A stretch of 48,018 nt of DNA, from NCBI GenBank assembly GCA_016934855.1, contig JAFGSA010000041.1, positions 1-48,018 on the forward strand, in the 5' to 3' direction. Made by a program: the position numbers and the translations under genes. The DNA comes from Elusimicrobiota bacterium (GTDB lineage: Bacteria; CG03; SLGR01; JAFGSA01). The notes under the pieces were generated by a model that ran no database searches, had not been told where the DNA came from, and saw only the letters and a program-made list of their open reading frames with translations. Below are positions 32,536 through 41,204 of this stretch, one piece after another. Each line of letters starts with the position of its first letter. Position 1 is the stretch's first letter.

Positions 32536-33281
32536 TTTATTAATACCGCTCCATCTATTTTTTTATCAGATATTTCAATAAATCTCAAATCTATATAGTC
32601 TATGTCCTTTATTTTATCGCCGTATTGCCCGGCTATTTTCTCTTCGATATATATATTCCTCCTGATCACGTTGTCATCCAGTCCGCCGAGCACGCCCCAC
32701 TTGGCGTAATAACCGTCCTTATGGATGTACACCTCGTCCCTGTAATTGGAATCGATAGCTATTATTCCATTATAGAAATTCCTGTCGATATTTCCAATCC
32801 TCCTCAGCAGCTCCGCGAGCTGCCTTATCTTTTCCGGGTCTTTGACCTTGAACTTGAGCGCCGGGCCTTCTATGCCGGGGAATACATCGCCGTCAAGCGT
32901 AACCACATAGCGTTTTTCGTCTTCCATCAGGTACCCCACGGGTTCCACTTCTTCCACCGTGACCTTCAGCGAATCGGGAAAATTGCGTCTTATTTTCACC
33001 TTCTTTATCCTGGACAGTTCTTCCAGCCGGTTTTCCATTTCGCCCAGGTCGGCTGCGAGTATATGAACGCCGTATCCCAGGTCCATAACGGAGAGTATCT
33101 CGTTATCCGACACCATGCTGTTTCCTTCGATGGTTATCTTATCCGGCTTTATATTGAGCTGTTCCAGCTTAAGAAGCAAGCCCCAGACGAACCTTGCCGC
33201 TATCGAAAAGATTAATATTAGAAAGAGCCATCTTGCAAAGTGTCTTTTTCTTCTACTTTTTTTTCGCTTTATTTTTCGCAC
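32532..33281 (-). CDS. ftsQ: Cell division protein FtsQ/DivIB
   Basis: A 249-residue bitopic protein starting at GTG, 29 bases inside ddl. A very basic N-terminus (about residues 2-14) precedes one membrane helix (15-36). A POTRA-like domain follows (LNIKPDKITIEGNSMVSDNEI), then the FtsQ beta domain with VKVTVEEVEPVGYL-like strands. It scaffolds FtsL, FtsB and FtsI/FtsW at the septum. Position between ddl and ftsA is canonical. Confidence 0.92.
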   Translation of the reverse strand: MRKIKRKKSRRKRHFARWLFLILIFSIAARFVWGLLLKLEQLNIKPDKITIEGNSMVSDNEILSVMDLGYGVHILAADLGEMENRLEELSRIKKVKIRRNFPDSLKVTVEEVEPVGYLMEDEKRYVVTLDGDVFPGIEGPALKFKVKDPEKIRQLAELLRRIGNIDRNFYNGIIAIDSNYRDEVYIHKDGYYAKWGVLGGLDDNVIRRNIYIEEKIAGQYGDKIKDIDYIDLRFIEISDKKIDGAVLIK

Positions 33282-34179
33282 TCTGGAGGATTCTCGTTAT
33301 CAACGTATTGAAATCTATCCCTGCTATACCCGCGGCTTCCGGAAGCAGGCTTGTTTTCGTCATACCCGGGATGGTATTTATCTCGAGGATATAATACGCG
33401 TTCCCGTTCAGCCGGAAATCCACCCTGCCTACGCCCCTGCATCCCGCCGCAGCAAACGCCTTTTGAGCCGCTTCCTGCATGCCTTTGTAGAGCTTTTCCG
33501 GAATATCACGCGGCTCGCCGTGTTCCGACATTCCCGGCTCGTACTTGGCCTTGTAATCGTAAAAATCGGTTTTGGATATTATCTCGAGCAGAGGCAGCGC
33601 CTTTCCGTCTATGATCCCCACGGTCATCTCCCTGCCCGGGATATATTTCTCCGCCATGACCCTGCCCGCCGAGTCCGGGTCATCCGATGCCTCGAGCGCC
33701 TCGCTGACGGCTTTCTGAAGCGCGCTTTTTTCCCTGACTATTGTAACCGCGATCGTCGAACCTCCCGCAACGGGTTTTATCACCACCGGCAGGCCGATCT
33801 TCAGTTCGGCGGCGCTGCCGATGAGCTGCCAGGAGGGCGTCCTTATCTTATGGAACTCGAAGATCTTCTTGCTCACATCCTTATTCATGCATACGGCCGA
33901 AGCCAGCACCCCGCTTCCCGTGTAGGTAATACCCGCGTATTCCAGGACAGCCTGTATGCACCCGTTTTCTCCCGAACCGCCGTGCATTGCGATAAAAACC
34001 ACATCGGGATTTTCTTTTATCACTCCGCCGATGAAATCACCTTCTGCGTGAAGCGTCACATGTTCTATGCCCATCTCCAGCAGAGCGGCGCGGATGTTCT
34101 CCGCCGTTGCCAGAGATATATCCCTCTCCGCGGAATCCCCGCCTGTCAGCAGGAGGACCTTGCCTATTCCGCTTTTCAT
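33253..34179 (-). CDS. ddl: D-alanine-D-alanine ligase
   Basis: A 308-residue ATP-grasp enzyme joining two D-alanines for the cell wall precursor. I use the ATG at 34179, one base after the murB stop; a GTG at 34200 in the same frame would overlap murB. Motifs: HGGSGENG, VIKPVAGGSTIAV, EKYIPGREMTVGI and the C-terminal metal-binding ILEINTIPGM. Its lysine-rich end (SAKNKAKKK) shares DNA with the basic start of ftsQ. Confidence 0.95.
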   Translation of the reverse strand: MKSGIGKVLLLTGGDSAERDISLATAENIRAALLEMGIEHVTLHAEGDFIGGVIKENPDVVFIAMHGGSGENGCIQAVLEYAGITYTGSGVLASAVCMNKDVSKKIFEFHKIRTPSWQLIGSAAELKIGLPVVIKPVAGGSTIAVTIVREKSALQKAVSEALEASDDPDSAGRVMAEKYIPGREMTVGIIDGKALPLLEIISKTDFYDYKAKYEPGMSEHGEPRDIPEKLYKGMQEAAQKAFAAAGCRGVGRVDFRLNGNAYYILEINTIPGMTKTSLLPEAAGIAGIDFNTLITRILQSAKNKAKKK

Positions 34180-34180
34180 A

Positions 34181-35059
34181 TCAGTTTTCAAAACCCTCAC
34201 CCAGCAGACGTATCTCGAGTTCCAGGTCTTTTCCGGACGTCTCTTTGACTCTGCCTTTGACGAATTTTATAAGGCTCCAGATATCTTCGGAAGCGGCGTT
34301 CTTCAGGTTCACTATGAAATTCACATGCTTGGGAGAGACCTGCGCATCGCCGATCCTGTGACCGGCCAATCCAGCCTCATCGATCAGTTTCGCTGCAGGA
34401 GTATTCCCGTTATCCGGATTTTTAAAGACACTTCCGCAGCTCTTGTATTCGTAAGGCTGCCTCTTCTTCCTCGTGTCCAGGTATTCCTGAATCCTGCTCA
34501 TTATTTTACTCTTTATACCCTTTTTCAATCTGATCCTGCAACCGGTGATTATAGATTTTCCGTCAAGGCTGCAGTACCTGTATCCGAACCGCACTTTATC
34601 TTTCCCCAGCACAGAATAACCGGCTCCGGGGACTTCGAGCACCTCTATCTCTTCTATTATGTCCGATATCTCGCTCCCCGGTATCCCGGCATTGCAGACG
34701 ACGGCGGCGCCGACGGTCCCCGGTATACCCGCTAAAAATTCCGCGCCTTCCAGGCCCAGGTCGCCTGCCAGCTTCACGAGTTCGGGAAGACTTGCCGCGG
34801 CCGACACGCTGATCACTTCTTCGGCGGCGGACATTTTCCTGAAATCTCCGCCGAGCACGATGACGGTCCCCCTGAATCCCCTGTCGCTGACCAGTGTATT
34901 GTAACCCCGCCCCAGCACTGTCCACCTGTCATCTCCGGAAAAAGACCCGACGGCATTCTTCAATTCCTGTCTGGTCTCGGCTTCCAGGAGCCTATCGGCC
35001 CTGCCGCCGCAGCCGTAACCCGAATATTTCTTCAGACTTGCGTCTTTAGTAATCTTCAT
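34181..35059 (-). CDS. murB: UDP-N-acetylenolpyruvoylglucosamine reductase
   Basis: A 292-residue FAD enzyme reducing enolpyruvyl-UDP-GlcNAc to UDP-MurNAc. I use the ATG at 35059; a GTG ten codons upstream (35089) is possible. Motifs: an N-terminal SGYGCGGRA loop for FAD, GIPGTVGAAVVCNAG, a GYRYCSLDG strand, and SCGSVFKNP with a substrate-site serine. The compact C-terminal part resembles the type II MurB of Bacillus rather than the longer type I form. It lies between murC and ddl, as in many cell wall clusters. Confidence 0.95.
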   Translation of the reverse strand: MKITKDASLKKYSGYGCGGRADRLLEAETRQELKNAVGSFSGDDRWTVLGRGYNTLVSDRGFRGTVIVLGGDFRKMSAAEEVISVSAAASLPELVKLAGDLGLEGAEFLAGIPGTVGAAVVCNAGIPGSEISDIIEEIEVLEVPGAGYSVLGKDKVRFGYRYCSLDGKSIITGCRIRLKKGIKSKIMSRIQEYLDTRKKRQPYEYKSCGSVFKNPDNGNTPAAKLIDEAGLAGHRIGDAQVSPKHVNFIVNLKNAASEDIWSLIKFVKGRVKETSGKDLELEIRLLGEGFEN

Positions 35060-35099
35060 CGCGGTATCTTTAAGGTCTCGGCAGGGCACACGGAAAACA

Positions 35100-36476
35100 T
35101 CAATCCTTTTTACTCTTCATATCCCCGGTGATCCTGTAGGCCAGCGTGTTTATATTGCCCGCTCCCAGGGTTACGCATATATCGTCTTTTTTCAGTACCC
35201 CGGCAACGGCCGCGGAGAGTTCCGTGATATCGCTGATATAATTCACTTTTCCCATGTCGCTGAAATTATCCACTATCAGCCTGCTGGTCACCCCTTCTAT
35301 GGGTTTTTCGCCTGCCGGGTATATATCCGTTATGAATACCACGTCCGCTATCTCGAGGCTCCCCGGGAAAGCGGCGCACAGGTCTCTTGTCCTGGTGTAC
35401 CTGTGCGGCTGGAAGACGGCGACTATCCTCCTGTCAGGGTATATTTCCCTGAGGCTCCTCAGGGAGAGGTTTATCTCCGTGGGATGATGCGCGTAATCGT
35501 CGTAGAACTTTATCCCGTCCGCATCGCAGAGCATCTCCATTCTCCTGCCCACCCCCCTGTACTCTGCGAGCCCCTCCCTTATCCTGTCGAAACTTATTCC
35601 TATCTCGAGCCCCGTTATGCAGGCAGCCAGCGAATTAAGGATATTATGCCTGCCCGTGCTGTTTACCACCAGCTCGCCTATCTTTTCCTTTTTCCTGTAG
35701 ACCGAATAGCACGATTTTTCAGGGCAAAGGAGAACGTCCCTGGCGGTGTAATCGTTAGACTCACCGTAGCCGTATGTCTTGAAGGGCTTGTTCAGCTGCG
35801 GCAGTATATCCCTTATGTTGCCGTCATCGCCGCAGACCACCGAGAAACCGTAGAAAGGGACCTTATTGAGGAACTCCGTGAAAGTCTTCTTAAGCCGGCC
35901 CATGTCCTTGTAATAGTCCATATGGTCGTTGTCTATATTGGTCACTATGCTTATCGTCGGCGTGAGATGGAGGAACGACCCGTCGCTCTCGTCGGCTTCC
36001 GCGACTATGTATTCCCCGCCGCCGAGTTTCGCGTTGCTGTTCAGGTTCTTGAGCCTGCCTCCCACGACCAGCGTCGGGTCGAGGCCGGCCCTGGAAAGTA
36101 CCAGTCCGACCATCGATGTCGTGGTCGTCTTACCGTGAGTACCGGCAATGCAGAGCGCGTATTTCAAACGCATCAGTTCCGTGAGCATCTCGGCCCTGGG
36201 GATGACCGGTATCTTCTTGACGTGGGCCGCGGCCACTTCCTCGTTTTCCCTGTCTATCGCGGAAGAGACTACGACCACGTGCGGCCCGTTTATATTCTCC
36301 TTCCTGTGTCCTATATATATCTCCGCCCCGAGCTTCTTAAGGCGCGCCACGTCCTCCGATTCCTTAATATCCGACCCGCTGACGCTGTATCCCATGTTAA
36401 GCAGCACCTCGGCTATGCCGCACATCCCGCTGCCGCCTATACCCACGAAATGAATCTTTTTTATCTTTTCAAACAT
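35100..36476 (-). CDS. murC: UDP-N-acetylmuramate-L-alanine ligase
   Basis: A 458-residue Mur ligase that adds the first amino acid, L-alanine, to UDP-MurNAc. The N-terminal GIGGSGMCGIAE loop binds the UDP sugar, the ATP loop is GTHGKTTTT (112-120), DNDHMDYY lies in the central domain and YAHHPTEI in the C-terminal domain. Five bases separate it from murG. Confidence 0.97.
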   Translation of the reverse strand: MFEKIKKIHFVGIGGSGMCGIAEVLLNMGYSVSGSDIKESEDVARLKKLGAEIYIGHRKENINGPHVVVVSSAIDRENEEVAAAHVKKIPVIPRAEMLTELMRLKYALCIAGTHGKTTTTSMVGLVLSRAGLDPTLVVGGRLKNLNSNAKLGGGEYIVAEADESDGSFLHLTPTISIVTNIDNDHMDYYKDMGRLKKTFTEFLNKVPFYGFSVVCGDDGNIRDILPQLNKPFKTYGYGESNDYTARDVLLCPEKSCYSVYRKKEKIGELVVNSTGRHNILNSLAACITGLEIGISFDRIREGLAEYRGVGRRMEMLCDADGIKFYDDYAHHPTEINLSLRSLREIYPDRRIVAVFQPHRYTRTRDLCAAFPGSLEIADVVFITDIYPAGEKPIEGVTSRLIVDNFSDMGKVNYISDITELSAAVAGVLKKDDICVTLGAGNINTLAYRITGDMKSKKD

Positions 36477-36481
36477 GCCGC

Positions 36482-37582
36482 TTAGATGAATTCTCCTGTT
36501 ACTTCCGCGAGTTTATCGACGGGTTTGACGGAATCGTCTTTCAGCGCTTCCATCTTGGAAGCCATCTGTTTCCTGAGCCCCGCGTCTTTTAAAAGCGGGA
36601 TGAGCCTTATGGCCAGCCCCTCTCCGCTGAGTATGCTTTCCGAATAATATATGGCTCCGCCGATCTTGCTCAGTTCCTTTATATTGAATATCTGGTGCTG
36701 CGAAGAGGCCTCGGGATACGGTATCAGTATCGAGGGTATATTTAGCGCGATGAGTTCCGCCACGGTGGTAGCCCCGGCGCGCGCTATTATGACATCCGCC
36801 ACGCTGTACGCGTACTCCATGTTCTTCAGGTACTTGTATATCCTGGCCTTTAATCCCTCCTTGCGGTATTCCGCGACTATCCTGTCAGTGTCCTTGTCTC
36901 CGCAGATATGAATTATCTGTATCCTGTCCCTGAACCCTTCCAGGTAAGGGAGTATCCCCAGAATCGACTGGTTTATGCTTTCCGAGCCCAGCGAACCCCC
37001 GAATATGAGCACCGTTATCCTTTCATCTTCGAACCCGAAATAATCCAGCCCCTTCTTCCTGTCTATCTTGAATATTTCCTCCCTTATAGGGTTGCCGGTG
37101 AATACCATCTTGTCTTCTGGAAAATATTTTTCAGAGTCCCTGAAGGATACCGCTATCCTGTTCGCCGCAAAAGTGAGGAATTTGTTAGCGAGACCCGGGA
37201 AATAATTCTGCTCGTGCAGTATTACCGGTATATTCATGAGCTGCGCCGCCAGCACCACCGGAACGGATATGTAAGCGCCGAACGCCACGATGACGCTGGG
37301 CTTTATCTTCCTGAGAAGGATGACCGACTGGATGAACCCCTTTATTATCCTCAGTATGAACTGGATGATATTCCAGAACTTCTTGCGCGGAAGCGGGGCC
37401 GACGTTATCCTGTGAACGAGGAAGCCTTTCTCCCTGAGTATCTGTGACGCGAGCGGCCGCTTGTCCACTATGATGTTCATGGAGATATCCCTGTGTATCT
37501 CCGTAAGTTTCTGGGCAAGAGCTATCCCCGGATATATATGCCCGCCTGTTCCCCCTATTACGAGTAATACGTTCTTCTTCAT
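36482..37582 (-). CDS. murG: UDP-GlcNAc:lipid I N-acetylglucosaminyltransferase
   Basis: A 366-residue GT-B enzyme making lipid II on the inner membrane face. The G-loop GGTGGHIYPGIALA starts at residue 10, and GAYISVPVVLAA with HEQNYFPGLANK form the lipid-carrier side. The C-terminal signature RAGATTVAELIALNIPSI and PYPEASSQHQ bind UDP-GlcNAc. It lies between ftsW and murC, the usual order. Confidence 0.97.
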   Translation of the reverse strand: MKKNVLLVIGGTGGHIYPGIALAQKLTEIHRDISMNIIVDKRPLASQILREKGFLVHRITSAPLPRKKFWNIIQFILRIIKGFIQSVILLRKIKPSVIVAFGAYISVPVVLAAQLMNIPVILHEQNYFPGLANKFLTFAANRIAVSFRDSEKYFPEDKMVFTGNPIREEIFKIDRKKGLDYFGFEDERITVLIFGGSLGSESINQSILGILPYLEGFRDRIQIIHICGDKDTDRIVAEYRKEGLKARIYKYLKNMEYAYSVADVIIARAGATTVAELIALNIPSILIPYPEASSQHQIFNIKELSKIGGAIYYSESILSGEGLAIRLIPLLKDAGLRKQMASKMEALKDDSVKPVDKLAEVTGEFI

Positions 37583-37620
37583 TTATCGATATATTATACC
37601 TGTGTTTGTCATAAACGCAA

Positions 37621-38730
37621 CTATCCGTTTTCCCTGGATATATTCAGCAGTACGCCGACTGCGAACATGTTGAAGAAAAGAGACGAACCCCCGAAGCCCA
37701 CGAACGGCAGTGTGAGCCCCGTAGTGGGGATGCTTCCCGTAACGACCCCGATGTTAAGCACCGCCTGCAGCGATATCAGGAAAGTCAGGCCGCCTGCCAT
37801 TATCTTCCCGAGGTATTCCCTGCTTTTCAGCGCGATGACTATCCCCCTCCAAGTGAATATGACGAACAGGAGCATCACCCCGACAGCGCCGATGAAACCC
37901 AGTTCCTGCCCTATCACGGCGAAAACGAAATCCGTGTGCACATCTGGTATGAAAAACAGCTTCTGGTGCCCCCCCCCGGGCCCCACCCCGTACAGCCCGC
38001 CGTCCCCCAGCGCCACTATGCTGTGTGCAAGCTGGAACCCGGAACCGTATATGTTCTCGAAAGGTTTGAGGAAGGACATGACCCTTTCTCTCCTGTAGGC
38101 GACCGTTATTAGAGCGTATATCAGGAACGGCACCAGGAAGAGGCCTCCTACCATGAGATGCTTGAACTTTACCCCTCCCCAGAAGAGCATCCCGACCACC
38201 ATCAGCATTATCACTACCGCCGTACCGAAGTCGGGCTGCTTGTAGATCAGCAGTATTATGCCGCATATGAGTACGAGGGGTATGAACATGGACTTATAGA
38301 AACTCTCTATTTTGGAGAACTTCCTGTCCAGAAGAGAAGACATGTATATCACGACTACTATTTTTGCCAGTTCGGCGGGCTGGAAGCCTACTGAACCTAT
38401 CCTTATCCACCTGCGCGCGCCCCTGACGAAATGGCCTACCGACGGCAGGAGCACTATAAGAAGAAGCACAGCGACTACCGCTATACCCGCTCCCGAGAGT
38501 TTTGCCCAGATCCTGTAATTCAATTTAGCAGCGATGAACATCGCGGCGGACCCCAGGATGACCCACATGCACTGCCTCACGGCGAAGAAGTACATGTTCC
38601 CGTATTTCTCCTGCGCTAGTATTGCCGAAGAGCTGAATATCATTATCACCCCTATCATTATCAGGCTCACCGTAACGCCCAGGAGTATCCCGTCGGACTG
38701 ACCGCTGCCGGTTACAGTTCTTCTACCCAT
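37621..38730 (-). CDS. ftsW: Septal peptidoglycan polymerase FtsW
   Basis: A 369-residue SEDS protein with about ten membrane segments. Family signatures: IGSVGFQPAELAKI with the catalytic-region residues, DFGTAVVIMLM, and the C-terminal TTGLTLPFVGFGGSS. It polymerises lipid II together with FtsI at the septum. RodA is the paralogous alternative, but its place in the division cluster and the C-terminal motif favour FtsW. Its ATG lies 19 bases inside murD. Confidence 0.96.
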   Translation of the reverse strand: MGRRTVTGSGQSDGILLGVTVSLIMIGVIMIFSSSAILAQEKYGNMYFFAVRQCMWVILGSAAMFIAAKLNYRIWAKLSGAGIAVVAVLLLIVLLPSVGHFVRGARRWIRIGSVGFQPAELAKIVVVIYMSSLLDRKFSKIESFYKSMFIPLVLICGIILLIYKQPDFGTAVVIMLMVVGMLFWGGVKFKHLMVGGLFLVPFLIYALITVAYRRERVMSFLKPFENIYGSGFQLAHSIVALGDGGLYGVGPGGGHQKLFFIPDVHTDFVFAVIGQELGFIGAVGVMLLFVIFTWRGIVIALKSREYLGKIMAGGLTFLISLQAVLNIGVVTGSIPTTGLTLPFVGFGGSSLFFNMFAVGVLLNISRENG

Positions 38731-40043
38731 TTCCTGAACTTATCCCCCCTGTCCTTATAATCGGTAAACTCGTCGAAACTCGATCCTCCCGGCGAAAGCA
38801 GCACCGTATCACCTTTTGCCGCCGACGCCGAGGCCATTGCCACCGCTTCGCGCAGCCCCTCGGCCTGCGTTATCTCGGCCGCGCCCGCGAAATGACCGGT
38901 TATCTCTTTCCTGCTTTCCCCGAACGCCACGATCTTTTTTACTTTCCTTCTGACTGTTTCCCTCAGATCGGGATGCATCTGCCCCTTTGTCCTTCCGCCC
39001 ATGAGGAGTATCACCGGTTTTTCCATGCTCTGAAGCGCTTTCAGCGTCGAGTGCATATTCGTCGCCTTGGAATCGTCTATATATGTTATCCCGTTCTTCA
39101 CGGCGACTCTCTCGAGCCTGTGAGGCGGGAGTGCAAAACCGGACAGGTCTTTTATCTTTCTGATTCCCAGTATGCGGCATACGGCAAGGGCAGCCATGAG
39201 GTTTTCCATGTTATGAGCGCCCGGCAGAGGGTTTCTGCCGCCTTCCATGAGTATCTCCTTCTTCCCGGAATCGCCTATATATATGATATCGCCTCCTTCG
39301 CTGCTCATCACGCCCCTGTCGAGTCTGCGGTCAGGGGAGAAGAGAACCGTCTTATGCCGGAGACCTTCCATGAAACCCGGAATATCCCTTACGCTGTCGT
39401 TTATCACCGCTTGTTTTTCCGGCCCCTGCCTGAGGAACATCTCCTTTTTCGCCTTCCAGTATTTCCCGAAATCTCCGTGCCATTCTATGTGCTCCGGGAA
39501 AATATTCAGAAGTACCGATACGTCCGGCGCCAGGCCCGGGGAAAAAGGTATCTGGAAGCTCGAGACCTCCAGTATCACCGTATCCCCTTCCTCTATCCTG
39601 CCTGTTTCGGAAGTCAGCGGTATTCCTATGTTACCCGCCACCTTGCCTCCGGTAAGGTACTGGATGAGGCTGCAGGTAGTGGTCTTGCCGTTAGTGCCGG
39701 TTACCGCAACGATCGTTGACCGCGGGAGGAACTCGAGTCCCACCTGTAATTCGCTTATGACCCTCACTCCCTTTTTCAGCGCGCTTTTCATGAGCGGGCT
39801 GTCTGGAGCGAACCCGGGGCTCGTTACGACCGCATCATATGCCGCGGCATCTATATCCTCCCCCCCGCTGCCCGTTATGAAACGGGCCGGCCCGTTCAGG
39901 TCGCCGGGAATATCAAGCCTATCCGCCTCCTTGCGGTCATACACCGTTACATCTGCGCCCTCCCTGCACAGCAGCCTGCAGGCGGAAAGCCCGCTCCTTG
40001 CAGCTCCGAGTATCAGTATTTTCTTGCCTTTATAATTCTTCAT
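38712..40043 (-). CDS. murD: UDP-N-acetylmuramoylalanine-D-glutamate ligase
   Basis: A 443-residue Mur ligase adding D-glutamate. The N-terminal LGAARSGLSA loop, the ATP loop TGTNGKTTT (115-123), the NIFPEHIEWHGDF central motif and DDSKATNMHST are all present. It is the only mur gene here not tightly joined to its upstream neighbour. A 70-base gap made of 7-bp repeats ends exactly at its ATG, and no clear ribosome site remains in front. Confidence 0.97.
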   Translation of the reverse strand: MKNYKGKKILILGAARSGLSACRLLCREGADVTVYDRKEADRLDIPGDLNGPARFITGSGGEDIDAAAYDAVVTSPGFAPDSPLMKSALKKGVRVISELQVGLEFLPRSTIVAVTGTNGKTTTCSLIQYLTGGKVAGNIGIPLTSETGRIEEGDTVILEVSSFQIPFSPGLAPDVSVLLNIFPEHIEWHGDFGKYWKAKKEMFLRQGPEKQAVINDSVRDIPGFMEGLRHKTVLFSPDRRLDRGVMSSEGGDIIYIGDSGKKEILMEGGRNPLPGAHNMENLMAALAVCRILGIRKIKDLSGFALPPHRLERVAVKNGITYIDDSKATNMHSTLKALQSMEKPVILLMGGRTKGQMHPDLRETVRRKVKKIVAFGESRKEITGHFAGAAEITQAEGLREAVAMASASAAKGDTVLLSPGGSSFDEFTDYKDRGDKFRKWVEEL

Positions 40044-40113
40044 TAATATTTTATCTACGTATTCCTTTTATCTCATACGTTTCATGCTTCACGTTTCACT
40101 TTTCTCTTTTGAA
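40044..40113 (-). repeat. 7-bp-phased degenerate repeat in the mraY-murD gap
   Basis: The gap is exactly 70 bases, ten heptads. On the - strand the words GTGAAAC (40099-40093), GTGAAGC (40092-40086) and ATGAAAC (40085-40079) are adjacent, followed by five more diverged heptads up to the murD ATG. GTGAAAC, AATACGT, ACGTGAAG and AGATAAAAG (40073-40065) all recur in the array at 47.74-47.97 kb. The sense strand is purine-rich and C-poor. Confidence 0.7.
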
Positions 40114-41199
40114 TTATCTGAGTTTTAAGGTAGACAGTGCGACCAGCGAGAGTATGATAGCTATTATCCAGAACCTTATGACGACCTGCGGCTCGCTCCA
40201 CCCTTTAAGCTCGAAATGGTGATGAAGCGGCGCCATTTTGAATATCCTCCTGCCTTTCCAGCGGTAGAAAGCCACCTGCAGAACGACTGATACTATTTCC
40301 ATCAGGAACACTCCGCCGACTATAAGAAGGAGGAATTCGTGCTTTATTATCAGCGCGCTTATCCCTATGGTGCCGCCGATAAAGAGCGAGCCCGTATCAC
40401 CCATGAATATCTGCGCGGGGAACGTGTTGTACCACAGGAACCCCAGTCCTGCGCCCGCGAGCGCGGCCAGGTACACCGTGACTTCGCCTGCGTCCTTTAT
40501 ATACGGGAGGAACAGGTATTCGCTGAACTTGGCGTGTCCGGATATATATGCCAGTATCGCGTAAGTCGCGGCAGCAAACACAACGCCCCCTATGGCAAGT
40601 CCGTCCAGCCCGTCTGTCAGGTTCACCGCGTTAGATGTTGCGATGACGGTTATTATTACGAAGAAGATATAGAAAGAACCCAGGTTTATGAACAGGTTCT
40701 TAAAGAACGGCAGCGACAGCGAATGCGCATGTTCCGGCGAAGGAGGCTTGAAATAAAGGAAGACAGCCACCGCGAGGCCAAGCAGGAGCTGCCACCCCAG
40801 TTTGAACGCGGGGCTGACCCCTTTCGCGCTTTTTTGCGATACAGAGACGTAGTCGTCAGCGAATCCGAGGCCGCCCAGCCACAGTGTGCTCAGCACCAGT
40901 ATCACGATATAGCTGTTGGAAAGCCGCGCCCACAGGAGGACCGAGCCTACCAGTGATATCAGTATTATGAGCCCTCCCATCGTGGGAGTTCCCAGTTTCT
41001 TCAGGTGAGTCTGGGGCCCGTCGTCTCTTATCACCTGCAGTTTCTTCCTGTTCTTAAGGTATTCGATTATTTTCGGAGCAACGATAAAATTTATCATTAG
41101 CGCCGTTATGAACGCTGCGGCCGCCCTGAACGTTATGTACCTCAGAACGTTGAATACGAAGAATTTTTCTTTCAGCGAATGGAGCAGGTAAAACAGCAT
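40114..41199 (-). CDS. mraY: Phospho-N-acetylmuramoyl-pentapeptide transferase
   Basis: A 361-residue membrane enzyme with about ten helices that makes lipid I from UDP-MurNAc-pentapeptide and undecaprenyl phosphate. Motifs: KKLGTPTMGGL, FADDYVSVSQKSAKG with the Asp pair, NLTDGLDGLAIG, NTFPAQIFMGDTGSL and the loop HHHFELKGWSE. All catalytic aspartates and the HHH segment are intact. It starts 5 bases after murF. Confidence 0.97.
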   Translation of the reverse strand: MLFYLLHSLKEKFFVFNVLRYITFRAAAAFITALMINFIVAPKIIEYLKNRKKLQVIRDDGPQTHLKKLGTPTMGGLIILISLVGSVLLWARLSNSYIVILVLSTLWLGGLGFADDYVSVSQKSAKGVSPAFKLGWQLLLGLAVAVFLYFKPPSPEHAHSLSLPFFKNLFINLGSFYIFFVIITVIATSNAVNLTDGLDGLAIGGVVFAAATYAILAYISGHAKFSEYLFLPYIKDAGEVTVYLAALAGAGLGFLWYNTFPAQIFMGDTGSLFIGGTIGISALIIKHEFLLLIVGGVFLMEIVSVVLQVAFYRWKGRRIFKMAPLHHHFELKGWSEPQVVIRFWIIAIILSLVALSTLKLR

Positions 41200-41204
41200 C
41201 TTCT

